Shown piece by piece: positions 14,508 through 23,100 of a DNA stretch of 26,255 bases. Each line of letters opens with the position of its first letter. The first letter of the stretch is position 1. The DNA comes from Anaerolineae bacterium (lineage in GTDB: Bacteria; Chloroflexota; Anaerolineae; JAFGEY01): NCBI GenBank assembly GCA_016929205.1, contig JAFGJF010000166.1, positions 1 to 26,255 on the forward strand. Direction: 5' to 3'. Both the position numbers and the translations under genes were made by a program. A model generated the notes under the pieces. The model did not search any database and was not told where the DNA came from. It worked only from the letters and a program-made list of their open reading frames with translations.

Positions 14508-17189
14508 TTGAGAAGCGAATCCAATGAGCAACTCGATGCCCAAGTAGAACGACTGCAACGCCGTATAGCCGAGTTGGAAGACCAACGAGACAAACACCAT
14601 ATGCAGTTGCTAGAAGCAGAAGCATACCGCCGGCGAGAAGCTGAAACCTTGCGAGCAGCGACGCAAGCGCTGAGCGCTACGCTAGATTTACAGCAGATTT
14701 TTGACCTGATCCTGCAAGAATTGGAAAAGGTAGTGCCCTATGACAGTGCTTCAGTTCAACAACTTGATGGAAACCATTCGCAAATCATCGGAGGACGCGG
14801 CTTCCCGAACCCGAACGAAATAATAGGACTCCGTTTTGATATCACCAAGAGCGACAATCCCAATAGCAAAGTAGTATGCCGCCGGGCGTCGGTTATCCTC
14901 GATGATGCATCAATGCACTATGCTGAATTCCGCCGCCACCCTCACGCTCCGGCCCAAATTCACTCCTGGCTGGGTGTACCCCTGCTTTTTGGCGAGCGCT
15001 TGATCGGTATGCTGGCGCTAGACAAGCGCGAAGTGGCCTTTTACAATCAAGAACACGCTCATCTGGCAATGGCGTTTGCGGCACAAGCGGCAGTTGCTAT
15101 CGAGAATGCACGGCTGGTAGCGGCAGAGCGAAAGCAACTGCGCCTAGCGCAAACCCTACAGCAGGTTGGTGCATTACCGATCACTCAGATGAGCTTGACC
15201 GACGTATTTGAGCAACTCTTTGATCTTTTGGCACAGGTAATTGAATATGACACCGTTGCACTGCACCTGCTAGACCAAGAGGGTCAACTATACCTTGGAG
15301 CCGGACGTGGATTCCCCGATATTGAACTGGCAAAAACCTATGTCCGCAGATATAGCAGTGAAACGCTTGCTGAGCCATGGTTGCATAGTGGGACACTCGT
15401 CATCCCGGATACGCGACTTGAAGCCAGGTGGCGTAAAGTGCCGGGGCTCGATTACATCCGCTCTTGGATGGGATGTGCGTTGTACGCCCGAGACCGGCTG
15501 GTTGGAATCCTGAATGTAGACAGCATAACACCTAACGCATATGATGAGGCAATGGGAAAAACGGTCACAGCGTTTGCAAATCAAGCAGCCGTAGCAATAG
15601 AAAACTCTCAGCTATATGAGCGCGCACAACACGAAATCGCGGAAAGAAAGCGTGCGGAGGAGTCGTTGCGTATTTCCGAGTCTCAATACCGTACTACGCT
15701 TGACGCAATGCAAGACATTATTCACGTCGTCGACGTCGATTTGCGAATCACGCTGGCGAACAAAGCGCTTGAGCGATGGCTAGAAAGTGTTGGCCAGGAA
15801 GTAAACGTGATCGGCGAAAACCTGTTTCAGGTCTTTCCTTTTTTGCCGGAAAAGGTACGTGATGCGTACTTGGAAATCTTTTGTAAAGGCGAGGTTGAAA
15901 GTGTTCAAGAACACGCTATCATTAACGGCACCGAATACTATACCGAATCCCTTCGAATACCTGTTTTTGATCGAGATCGAGTCACACGCGTTGTAACCGT
16001 CATTCACGATATAACCCAACAAAAATCGCTTGAAGAGCAATTCCGCCAGGCGCAAAAGATGGAGATCTTTGGTCGGCTGGCCGGTGGCGTGGCGCACGAT
16101 TTCAACAACCTCTTGACAGCCATCACAGGCAATACAGAATTGCTGCTGCGCAATGTGGCGGAGGACCATCCAGACTTTGTTGAACTGGATGAGATTAGAA
16201 AAGCGGCGTATCGTGCAGCGCAGGTGGCAAGACAATTGCTCGTTTTTAGCCGCAAAGAAGCACTAGAACCCCAGATTTTGGCAATAGATGATATCGTTAC
16301 CGATGTGGAACGGATGTTGCTGCGTTTGATCGGCGAAGATATCCTACTCGAACCCATTTTGGAATCACAAACAGGATATATCCAGGCTGATCGGGGCCAG
16401 ATTGAACAGGTCATTCTAAATCTGGTCGTTAATGCCCGCGATGCGATGCCTCAAGGCGGCAAGCTCACGATCCGTACTGAAAATGTCGATCTGCAGCAAG
16501 CGTATACCAACCGGTTTGTAGATCTACAACCTGGATCCTATGTCGTTGTCTCCGTAAGTGATACAGGCATTGGAATAACCCCAGAGATTCAAAACCACCT
16601 TTTTGAGCCATTTTTTACCACAAAGGAAGCAGAAAAAGGAACCGGATTGGGACTAGCCACAGTCTACTGGATCGTTGTCCAGCAAAGCAATGGACAAATT
16701 GACGTCCAGAGCCGCCCCGGGAAAGGCTCAACTTTTCAGATCTATCTGCCGCGTGTTCAAGCCCCGGATGGTGACTCCAACAAGCAGCCTGCCGACCAGA
16801 TCACACCGGGTTCGGAAACCATCTTGCTAGTCGAAGACGAAGATATGGTGCGCAGGCTGGCACGCCGAATTTTGCTCCAGTGTGGGTATACTGTGCTGGA
16901 CGCGCGTAATGGACATGAAGCGATTTCCACCTGTAAACAACATCCTGACCCTATCCACCTGCTGATCACCGATATTGTCATGCCATATATGAGTGGTCGT
17001 GAGTTAGCCGAACGCTTAATGCCTATCCGTCCCAACATGAAGGTCTTGTACGTATCGGGACATACAGATGATGCTATCGTGCGCCACGGCGTCGAACGAT
17101 CCGAGATTGCTTTCCTGCAAAAACCGTTCACCCTTCACTCGTTGACGCACAAAGTGCGCCAGGTTCTCGGCGAGATCCAGACTTCATAA
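14508..17189 (+). CDS. Hybrid sensor histidine kinase (GAF-GAF-PAS-HisKA-HATPase-receiver)
   Basis: An 893-residue cytoplasmic kinase without membrane segments. A coiled coil (~1-55) is followed by two GAF domains (~60-205 and ~225-375, both ending in AVAIENARL/AVAIENSQL), a PAS domain (~400-515), HisKA with phospho-acceptor His530 (GGVAHDFNN), HATPase_c (NLVVNARDAMP, SDTGIGI, KGTGLGL) and a receiver domain with phospho-acceptor Asp822 (LLITDIVMPYMSG) and FLQKPF. It senses small ligands or redox through GAF/PAS domains; no partner regulator is adjacent. I chose the TTG at 14508 because GGAGG (14498-14502) is five bases upstream and earlier starts fall in the promoter; the ATG at 14481 is a less likely leaderless option. 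It overlaps the convergent deacetylase gene by six bases. Confidence 0.9.
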   Translation: MRSESNEQLDAQVERLQRRIAELEDQRDKHHMQLLEAEAYRRREAETLRAATQALSATLDLQQIFDLILQELEKVVPYDSASVQQLDGNHSQIIGGRGFPNPNEIIGLRFDITKSDNPNSKVVCRRASVILDDASMHYAEFRRHPHAPAQIHSWLGVPLLFGERLIGMLALDKREVAFYNQEHAHLAMAFAAQAAVAIENARLVAAERKQLRLAQTLQQVGALPITQMSLTDVFEQLFDLLAQVIEYDTVALHLLDQEGQLYLGAGRGFPDIELAKTYVRRYSSETLAEPWLHSGTLVIPDTRLEARWRKVPGLDYIRSWMGCALYARDRLVGILNVDSITPNAYDEAMGKTVTAFANQAAVAIENSQLYERAQHEIAERKRAEESLRISESQYRTTLDAMQDIIHVVDVDLRITLANKALERWLESVGQEVNVIGENLFQVFPFLPEKVRDAYLEIFCKGEVESVQEHAIINGTEYYTESLRIPVFDRDRVTRVVTVIHDITQQKSLEEQFRQAQKMEIFGRLAGGVAHDFNNLLTAITGNTELLLRNVAEDHPDFVELDEIRKAAYRAAQVARQLLVFSRKEALEPQILAIDDIVTDVERMLLRLIGEDILLEPILESQTGYIQADRGQIEQVILNLVVNARDAMPQGGKLTIRTENVDLQQAYTNRFVDLQPGSYVVVSVSDTGIGITPEIQNHLFEPFFTTKEAEKGTGLGLATVYWIVVQQSNGQIDVQSRPGKGSTFQIYLPRVQAPDGDSNKQPADQITPGSETILLVEDEDMVRRLARRILLQCGYTVLDARNGHEAISTCKQHPDPIHLLITDIVMPYMSGRELAERLMPIRPNMKVLYVSGHTDDAIVRHGVERSEIAFLQKPFTLHSLTHKVRQVLGEIQTS

Positions 17190-18293
17190 CCTGCTCAACA
17201 AACGTTCCAGCTCGCTTATCTGAACTTCAGCGTGTTCACGACAGAGCGCACGCTCTCGCCTAGAGTGCTGCGGTTTTGCGCGATCGCGAAGGTGATGCAA
17301 GTTATAGTTTTGAGCAAAAGACGCTGGGATCTCGTCAGACAAGATTTGCTCACTCATCATCCCGTACGCTATCGTCCATATACGCGCCACTGCACCTACA
17401 TTATACCCGCCCCCCCCCAGCGCCACCCAAGGAAGCGACAGGTCGTGAAAGGCTTGGAACATAGCTGCGTAGCCATACGTCGTCAACTGCAAGTGAGCAA
17501 GCGGATCCTGAAAGTGCGAATCGGCACCCAGCTGGGTGACCAGCACATCAGGACCAAAGTCTTGAATCAAAGGTGGCACGATTTTTTCAAACGCCCACAA
17601 GTACACATCATCTTCTGTATAAGGCAAGAACGGGATATTGACGCTGTACCCTTTTCCCTTTCCTTGACCCAGTTCGTGTATGAATCCCGTGCCTGGAAAC
17701 AGATACTCGCCCGACTCGTGCAGCGAGATGGTCATCACTTGGTCGGTATCGTAAAATGCGGCCTGGACGCCATCGCCATGGTGAGCATCAATATCGACGT
17801 ATACCACGCGCAGTCCCTGCTCTACCAGCCAGCGAACAGCAACCGCGGCATCGTTAAAGACACAAAAACCAGAAGCGTGCCCGGCCATAGCATGATGCAA
17901 TCCACCACCGAAACTAAACGCTACATCGGCCTCGTTTCCTGCGACCATTTGCGCTGCAATCAACGAAGCGCCAACTTTGAGCGCTTCCGTTTCGTACATT
18001 TCTTCAAAAACAGGGTTATCGCCTGGCCCAAAACGATACGCCCATGGATTGACACTTTTGTCGCCCTTGGTCAGCCGCTTAACCGCGTCAATGTACCTGT
18101 CTGTATGCCACAAGGCCAGTTCGTCATCCGTCGCCAGACGGGGTTCTGATACCCACGAATGTTCGCCATCAAATGCGCCAAAAGCCTGCAGCAACTCGTA
18201 GGTCATTTTCAGCCGTACAGGACGTAACGGGTGTGCCTCGCCGTGCCCGTACTCCCACAAAGCGGAAGAACAAATCAATGTCGCTCTGCGCAT
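17184..18293 (-). CDS. AcuC-type histone deacetylase-family protein
   Basis: A 369-residue arginase-like deacetylase of class I bacterial type. Catalytic and zinc residues are all present: His133-His134 (GGLHHAMAGHASGFCVFND), Asp169 and His171 (YVDIDAHHGDG), Asp258 (TQLGADSHFQDP) and Tyr297 (LGGGGYN). These numbers run close to those of Aquifex HDLP, supporting full-length function. AcuC members remove acetyl groups from lysines of acetyl-CoA synthetase and other proteins, or from small amine substrates. The ATG overlaps the stop of the upstream PP-loop gene by one base (TGATG), so the two are coupled. A run of nine G residues encodes the GGGG before Tyr297. It is the last gene of a three-gene leftward operon. 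Confidence 0.88.
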   Translation of the reverse strand: MRRATLICSSALWEYGHGEAHPLRPVRLKMTYELLQAFGAFDGEHSWVSEPRLATDDELALWHTDRYIDAVKRLTKGDKSVNPWAYRFGPGDNPVFEEMYETEALKVGASLIAAQMVAGNEADVAFSFGGGLHHAMAGHASGFCVFNDAAVAVRWLVEQGLRVVYVDIDAHHGDGVQAAFYDTDQVMTISLHESGEYLFPGTGFIHELGQGKGKGYSVNIPFLPYTEDDVYLWAFEKIVPPLIQDFGPDVLVTQLGADSHFQDPLAHLQLTTYGYAAMFQAFHDLSLPWVALGGGGYNVGAVARIWTIAYGMMSEQILSDEIPASFAQNYNLHHLRDRAKPQHSRRERALCREHAEVQISELERLLSRL

Positions 18294-19039
18294 CAGCCAA
18301 TTTCCTTTCCTGCCCCCAATCGATAAGCCGCTCGCCAGAGGTGGACTTTGGCCTTGGGGTGGGTTTTCTCAACCAGTCTCAAAACATCGCGCATCAACGC
18401 ACGTTTGGACGTATACCCTGCGTCACATGGTGGCGGGGCCGGTGGAAAGTCACACTCGCGCACATAGCGAACGATCTCTTTTTCTGGCACGTAGGCCAGC
18501 GGACGAATCACAACCAACTTGCCACCAAAAAGCGAAACACGTGGGTACATTGTTGTTACTTTGCCTTGGTAGAACAGATTCATCAACGTCGTTTGCGCAA
18601 CATCGTCGGCATTATGGGCCAGAGCAAGCTTGTTACAACCCAATTCTTGAGCTATGTCAAACAATGCCTTTCGACGCCGCCAAGCACAATAAAAACATGG
18701 ATGCTGGTTCTTTCGCTTTGGCTCTCCCAATGACTCTTGAGCAAAAACGATGCGATATGCAACATTCAATCTGCTCAACCAGGCACACATCGCCTGGACA
18801 TCCGCGCCGCCACAGTCCATATCCGACGCCGGAACAACATGGATCGCCGTGATGCGATACTTTTCAATACCACGCCGTCTTAGTAGGGCATCAAGAAGCG
18901 TACAGCTATCTTTGCCACCGGACAGCGCCAGCGCGATGTGGTCACCATCTTGCAAAAGTTGATGTTCGCGGTGACATTTGTTGAGTTTTTTCAAGAGATA
19001 GAATAACAGTACACTGCGCTTATCGGATTTGGGACGCAT
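18293..19039 (-). CDS. TtcA-like PP-loop ATPase (tRNA sulfur-transfer family)
   Basis: A 248-residue protein of the TtcA/TtuA class, which activates a tRNA base with ATP before thiolation. Motifs: PP-loop SGGKDS at residues 40-45, CxxC at 115-118 (HPCFYCAWRRRKALF) and a third Cys at 205 (PPPCDAG). Three cysteines in this arrangement bind a [4Fe-4S] cluster in TtcA and TtuA. AHNADDVAQTTLMNLFYQG matches the family's second nucleotide motif. E. coli TtcA makes 2-thiocytidine 32; the target base here is not proven. I chose the ATG at 19039; a TTG at 19102 would overlap the upstream gene. It is seven bases after the YbjN-like stop and overlaps the deacetylase start. Confidence 0.85.
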   Translation of the reverse strand: MRPKSDKRSVLLFYLLKKLNKCHREHQLLQDGDHIALALSGGKDSCTLLDALLRRRGIEKYRITAIHVVPASDMDCGGADVQAMCAWLSRLNVAYRIVFAQESLGEPKRKNQHPCFYCAWRRRKALFDIAQELGCNKLALAHNADDVAQTTLMNLFYQGKVTTMYPRVSLFGGKLVVIRPLAYVPEKEIVRYVRECDFPPAPPPCDAGYTSKRALMRDVLRLVEKTHPKAKVHLWRAAYRLGAGKEIG

Positions 19040-19046
19040 AACCAGC

Positions 19047-19442
19047 CTAGAATTTGTCTTGATCGAAAAAGAGATCCTCAAGCAAATCTCCCAGCGAACC
19101 AACTTCGCTCAACATGGTGATCACTTCGCTGACATCGGCGCTATCCATCATCTGCCCAGAGACGACAACGATATAGCCCTCGATAATGCCCACGCGAGCG
19201 TAAATAGTGCCTACGTTCAACTCGAGCAGGGTTGTCCAGTCGATCTCGTCGCTGACCGGGCCAACCGGCGTATAAAAAAGAATCATTTCTCCGCCCACGC
19301 CACTGTCGCGCGTTGTCACATTGACCTCCTGGCTTCTTCCGCCAAGAGTAGGCATTTTCATACTGTACACACCTTCCTCGATCTGAAAGGTGACGCCCAT
19401 TGCTTCGGCCAGGTCCTGCATAAAGTGTCCCAACGTTGACAT
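19047..19442 (-). CDS. YbjN/type III secretion chaperone-like small protein
   Basis: A 131-residue protein with the alternation of strands and helices seen in YbjN and CesT/Tir-chaperone-like proteins: a first helix (LGHFMQDLAEAMG), a strand (VTFQIEEGVYSMKMP), GGEMILFYTPVGPVSDE, LLELNVGTIYARVGIIEG, YIVVVSGQMM, and a last helix (SEVITMLSEV) ending in an acidic tail. The fold assignment is a family resemblance only. The function is unknown. The SD (AAAGGA) is seven bases before the ATG. It opens the operon with the TtcA-like and AcuC-like genes, driven by its own promoter. Confidence 0.65.
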   Translation of the reverse strand: MSTLGHFMQDLAEAMGVTFQIEEGVYSMKMPTLGGRSQEVNVTTRDSGVGGEMILFYTPVGPVSDEIDWTTLLELNVGTIYARVGIIEGYIVVVSGQMMDSADVSEVITMLSEVGSLGDLLEDLFFDQDKF

Positions 19443-19487
19443 TATATTGTCCTTTCTGAAAAATGAGTTGGTAAACGCATGGCAGAT

Positions 19488-19517
19488 ATTTTACCATAGA
19501 CTGCCTTGAAGAGGCAA
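19488..19517 (-). promoter_or_regulatory. Promoter for the YbjN-TtcA-AcuC operon
   Basis: Minus strand TTGCCT (19517-19512), 18 bases ending in TGG, TAAAAT (19493-19488). It is divergent from the promoter at 19545-19573. Confidence 0.55.
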
Positions 19518-19544
19518 AACAGATCTCGAAACCTAAAAAACCTC

Positions 19545-19573
19545 TTGACGACAATCCAAACTGGTGATACAAT
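19545..19573 (+). promoter_or_regulatory. Extended -10 promoter for the sulP-glpX unit
   Basis: TTGACG at 19545-19550, 17 bases ending in TGA, TACAAT at 19568-19573. The predicted start near 19580 leaves a leader of about 27 nt containing GGAGGAG. Confidence 0.75.
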
Positions 19574-19606
19574 CCCTCAAATACGCTTGGAGGAGAATGA
19601 ACCGTC

Positions 19607-21808
19607 GTGAGCAGCGCTCCATCAACAACCTACGGCTCTACAAAGTCACGGGTAACAGACAGGACATTTCGCACCAGGATATCACCCATCCTGGCCTATC
19701 TGAATGAATTACTCGATTTTTTCACCCGCCCGATCCAAATTGTCCGCCAGTATAAACCAGAGTTCCTTCGCCCAGATCTGCTTGCGGGGTTAACGATTGG
19801 CATCATTATGCTCCCTCAGGCAATCGCCTTTGCACTTGTCGCTGAGCTGCCGCCACGGGTTGGCCTTTACACCGCCATTGTAGGGTCTATCGTCGGCGGA
19901 TTCTGGGGCTCTTCCAACCAGCTTCAAACCGGACCGACCAATACCACATCGTTGCTGGTTCTCTCCATTTTGCTTACCATCGCCACCCCTGGCAGTCCCG
20001 AATATCTGGCAGCCGCAGGTATGATGGTATTGATGGTTGGTGTGTTCCGTATTGTGATGGGGTTAGCCCACCTGGGCATTCTCGTCAACTTTGTGTCCGA
20101 CTCGGTCATCGTCGGATTTACCTCTGGAGCCGGGACGCTTATCCTTATCAGTCAGATCCGTCACCTGCTTAGATTGGATATTCCCTCTCTGCCTAATCTG
20201 TGGCAGACATTACCCAGTATCGTTTCTCACTTGCCCACGACCCACTGGCCCAGTGCCCTCATCGGCATTGGTACGATTGCTTTGGTCACACTGCTGCGCA
20301 AGATCAACCGCAAGTTGCCCGCGCCGCTCATCGCTATGATCACGGCAGGCGTTATCGTCGCCTTGTTTGGACTTGATGCACAGGGCGTCTATGTCGTCGG
20401 TGAGCTGCCACGTGAACTGCCCCCATTGTCCAAATTGCCACTTTCCGACTGGAAACTAGCCGGTAAGCTTTTTACAGGCGCATTGGCTGTTGCTGCCGTC
20501 GGTCTGGTTGAAGCGATGTCGATCGCGCGCAGCATCGCCAGCCAAACAGGACAGCGACTGGACAGCAACCAAGAGTTTATCGGACAAGGACTGGCCAATA
20601 TTGCCTGCGCATTTTTGTCCGGTTATACCTGTTCTGGCTCGTTCACCCGTTCGGCCATCAACTATGAGGCAGGCGCCAAAACGTCGCTTTCCAGCGTTTT
20701 CGGAGGATTTGTGGTCCTGATCGCAATGCTGGCCCTGGCGCCGCTCGCCGCCTACGTGCCACTCTCAGCCCTGGCTGGCGTGTTGATTCTGATCGCCTAT
20801 GGGCTGATCGACTGCCAAAAGATCACGCGCATCTGGCACAGCACTAACGGAGATCGGACCATTATGACCATCACCGCCTTGGCTACGTTGGCCCTGCCGC
20901 TTCAGTATGCGGTGCTGACTGGCATTGTGGTCTCTTTAATCACTTACCTTATCCGGACCAGTACGCCGCGCATACACACAGTATTACCAGATGAAACCTT
21001 TCGGCATTTGATCCACCAACCAGACAAGGAAGGTTGCCTCCAATTGAGCATTATCGAAATTTTAGGTGATCTGTATTTTGGCGCGACCAATCATGTCGAA
21101 ACACACATCCTAGATCATCTTCAGCAAAATCCAGATCAACGTTTTTTGCTTTTAAGGATGCAGACTGTCGAACATTGCGATATCAGTGGCATTCACGCGT
21201 TGGAAAGCATCGTTCGTGCTTATCGCGAACGGGGTGGCGACGTCTACCTTTCACGCATTCGCCAGACTGTACTGGAACTGATAAAGGCATCAGGGTTCCA
21301 CGCTTATCTCGGCGAGGATCATTTTCTCGATCAAGATCACACGATCAGCTACCTCTTTTACCGGGTGCTCGATCCGGCGATTTGTATCTATGAATGCCCG
21401 GTTCGCGCATTCAGGGAATGCCAAAATCTGCCAAAGCGCCATTATCCCAACCAGGTCCACCTGGATGCCGAACTGCCGGCCGATAGCATACCTTTGATTT
21501 CAGCGCAAGCACTGTGGGAAGAACTACGCACCAAGCCTTCCCCTTGGCAAGTCATTGACGTGCGCGAACCGCGTGAGTTCCAACAAGGTCACATTCCGCT
21601 GGCAGAGCACATCCCACTTGCAGCTTTGAGCAACCATATAGACCAAGTATCCCACGAGCGTCCGGTCGTCATGGTCTGTCAGGGCGGGCGACGAAGTATG
21701 AAAGCGGCGGCTTGGCTGCTGGAACAAGGCTATGATAACGTACAAGCACTCCAAGGAGGAATGATCGCTTGGAGACAGTGCAAGTTACTTGAAGCAGTTC
21801 GAGAATAA
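19607..21808 (+). CDS. SulP-family anion permease fused to STAS and rhodanese domains
   Basis: A 733-residue inner-membrane transporter. Residues ~45-440 form the SulP bundle (first helices: LAGLTIGIIMLPQAIAFALV; later GYTCSGSFTRSAINYEAGAKT, a typical substrate-site segment). A STAS domain follows (~450-580, with SIIEILGDLYFGA and CDISGIHALESIV). A linker with three cysteines (YECPVRAFREC) leads to a C-terminal rhodanese domain (~630-733) whose active-site Cys691 sits in CQGGRRS. SulP proteins move sulfate, bicarbonate or other anions. The rhodanese suggests a link to sulfur transfer. The GTG at 19607 has GGAGGAG ~11 bases upstream; an out-of-frame ATG lies at 19597. GlpX-like follows after 12 bases. 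Confidence 0.87.
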   Translation: MSSAPSTTYGSTKSRVTDRTFRTRISPILAYLNELLDFFTRPIQIVRQYKPEFLRPDLLAGLTIGIIMLPQAIAFALVAELPPRVGLYTAIVGSIVGGFWGSSNQLQTGPTNTTSLLVLSILLTIATPGSPEYLAAAGMMVLMVGVFRIVMGLAHLGILVNFVSDSVIVGFTSGAGTLILISQIRHLLRLDIPSLPNLWQTLPSIVSHLPTTHWPSALIGIGTIALVTLLRKINRKLPAPLIAMITAGVIVALFGLDAQGVYVVGELPRELPPLSKLPLSDWKLAGKLFTGALAVAAVGLVEAMSIARSIASQTGQRLDSNQEFIGQGLANIACAFLSGYTCSGSFTRSAINYEAGAKTSLSSVFGGFVVLIAMLALAPLAAYVPLSALAGVLILIAYGLIDCQKITRIWHSTNGDRTIMTITALATLALPLQYAVLTGIVVSLITYLIRTSTPRIHTVLPDETFRHLIHQPDKEGCLQLSIIEILGDLYFGATNHVETHILDHLQQNPDQRFLLLRMQTVEHCDISGIHALESIVRAYRERGGDVYLSRIRQTVLELIKASGFHAYLGEDHFLDQDHTISYLFYRVLDPAICIYECPVRAFRECQNLPKRHYPNQVHLDAELPADSIPLISAQALWEELRTKPSPWQVIDVREPREFQQGHIPLAEHIPLAALSNHIDQVSHERPVVMVCQGGRRSMKAAAWLLEQGYDNVQALQGGMIAWRQCKLLEAVRE

Positions 21809-21820
21809 AAAGGAAAAATC

Positions 21821-22780
21821 ATGAGTACGAATCTGTCGCGCAATTTGGGTCTCGATCTGGTTCGCGCTACCGAGGCCGCGGCACTGACTGCGATACGCTG
21901 GATGGGATTAGGCCGACCCCAGCAAGCCGAACAGGCTACCGCCAAGGCAATGTGTGATGCCTTGAACAAGATGACAGTCGGCCAACCGGTGCTCACCGAT
22001 AGATACCAAAGCCCAAGAACCTACATCTCTTTGCAGAACAACATCCCGTTCGATAGCGGCAGTCCAGCCGACCTGGTATTGGATCCTATCGACGGCCGAA
22101 ACCTGGTTGCTTTTGGTTTTCCGGGTGCAATTTCTGTCATAGCGGCTGCCATCAGCGGTTCATTTTGGGATCCCGGCCCGGCTGCGTATATGGAAAAACT
22201 GATTGTGAATGCGGAGATTGCCGATGCCCTGGTACCAGAATGCCTGGATGCGCCAGCCGCCTGGACGCTAGCCTTGGTCGCACGCGCAAAAGAAAAACAA
22301 GTCGGTAATCTAACAGTGTTTATGCTGGATCGTCCTCGCCATGCTGATTTGGTTGAAGAAATTCGCACGACTGGTGCACACATTATGTTGCGCAGTGATG
22401 GCGATATCACAGGCGCGGTATTGGCTGCATCCCGCGACAGCAGAGTCGACATTGTGATCGGTACCGGAGGCGTCCGAGAGGGATTGATCTCAGCTTGCGT
22501 CGTCAAGGCGATGGGGGGAGCTATGGTGAGCCGGCTTGCACCCCAAAGCGAAAAAGAACAATCGGAAATCAGATCTGCTGGGCTCGACGCCAAACGAATT
22601 ATGACATGTGGCGATCTTGTAGCGGGAGATGACCTCTTTTTTGCAGCCACTGGCATCACTGACGGCCCACTACTCCAAGGTATTCAGTACCACGGTCACT
22701 ATGCTACATCCAATTCAATGATTCTGCGTGGTAAAACAGACGTCAAGCGCACAATTCACGCCGAGCACAAATTGACCTGA
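21821..22780 (+). CDS. Divergent GlpX-like (class II fructose-1,6-bisphosphatase family) protein
   Basis: A 319-residue protein aligning along its length to GlpX (RNLGLDLVRATEAAA at the N-terminus; AYMEKLIV; RHADLVEEI; SDGDITGAV; TGITDGPLLQGI; MILRGKT at the C-terminus). Class II FBPases hydrolyse fructose-1,6-bisphosphate in gluconeogenesis. Two key segments differ: the usual GEGExDEAPML is replaced by a TVGQPVLTDRYQSP-type sequence, and the DPxEGT motif reads DPIDGR (Asp88, Asp91). The Glu near the end of the site is kept (Glu220 in GGVREG). Activity or substrate may have shifted. The SD AAAAGGA precedes the ATG, and the gene lies 12 bases after the SulP fusion, a partner with no obvious metabolic link. 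Confidence 0.8.
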   Translation: MSTNLSRNLGLDLVRATEAAALTAIRWMGLGRPQQAEQATAKAMCDALNKMTVGQPVLTDRYQSPRTYISLQNNIPFDSGSPADLVLDPIDGRNLVAFGFPGAISVIAAAISGSFWDPGPAAYMEKLIVNAEIADALVPECLDAPAAWTLALVARAKEKQVGNLTVFMLDRPRHADLVEEIRTTGAHIMLRSDGDITGAVLAASRDSRVDIVIGTGGVREGLISACVVKAMGGAMVSRLAPQSEKEQSEIRSAGLDAKRIMTCGDLVAGDDLFFAATGITDGPLLQGIQYHGHYATSNSMILRGKTDVKRTIHAEHKLT

Positions 22781-22838
22781 GCCACGTATAAACAAACGTA
22801 AACATTCTGTGAATTTTGCCTTTAAATGATCAGATTGC

Positions 22839-22867
22839 TTGACGAACCGCGCAATTTATGGTAAAAT
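22839..22867 (+). promoter_or_regulatory. Extended -10 promoter upstream of the riboswitch
   Basis: TTGACG at 22839-22844, 17 bases ending in TGG, TAAAAT at 22862-22867. The predicted start near 22874 lies about 28 nt before the aptamer and about 350 nt before the ABC exporter gene. Confidence 0.75.
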
Positions 22868-22901
22868 GCCTTTTATGGTAACAAACAACAAGATAGATTG
22901 A

Positions 22902-23054
22902 ACGCCTAATGTAGCCATAATGGATTGAGCATAGAAGCCCATAGATTATAGCTATAGCGGGGGACCCGCATTTGGGGCGAGTCTGCTTGAACTTGTTGCA
23001 AGCAGTAGGGCGAAACTTCTTCGGTCCGAGTCCGTCAGCTAACCTCGTAGGCGT
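22902..23054 (+). ncRNA. c-di-AMP riboswitch (ydaO/yuaA type) aptamer
   Basis: The 153-nt leader closes with a perfect 7-bp P1 helix (ACGCCTA at 22902-22908 with TAGGCGT at 23048-23054). Inside are the characteristic conserved blocks: GGGGGACCC...TTGGGGCGAGTC at 22958-22983, GTAGGGCGAA near 23006, and the 3' signature CCGAGTCCGTCAGCTAACC then TCGTAGGCG (23025-23053). This matches the ydaO motif as I know it, which binds c-di-AMP and usually switches genes off. A terminator follows six bases after P1, so it probably acts by transcription termination. Its target is an ABC exporter, not one of the better-known cell-wall or potassium-transport targets. Confidence 0.9.
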
Positions 23055-23059
23055 GGGAG

Positions 23060-23096
23060 AAGGTCACCTGTTTATCTGCAAGGTGCCCTTTTTTTG
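23060..23096 (+). terminator. Riboswitch-linked intrinsic terminator
   Basis: A stem of AAGGTCACCT (23060-23069) with AGGTGCCCTT (23081-23090), one T-C mismatch and an 11-base loop, followed by seven T residues. It lies between the aptamer and the ABC gene and is the likely expression platform. I did not find an obvious antiterminator helix by eye. Confidence 0.8.
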
Positions 23097-23100
23097 TTTT

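Noticed and set aside
17232..18149. Rightward 305-codon open frame
   Set aside because: It lies opposite the deacetylase gene, which carries all catalytic motifs. No SD or domain supports the rightward frame.
19597..19707. Out-of-frame ATG and ~36-codon frame at the SulP gene start
   Set aside because: It is one base after GGAGGAG, too close for efficient initiation, and overlaps the SulP start. A leader peptide is possible but unsupported.
22021..22659. Leftward 212-codon open frame
   Set aside because: Antisense shadow of the GlpX-like gene; low-complexity composition and no motif.
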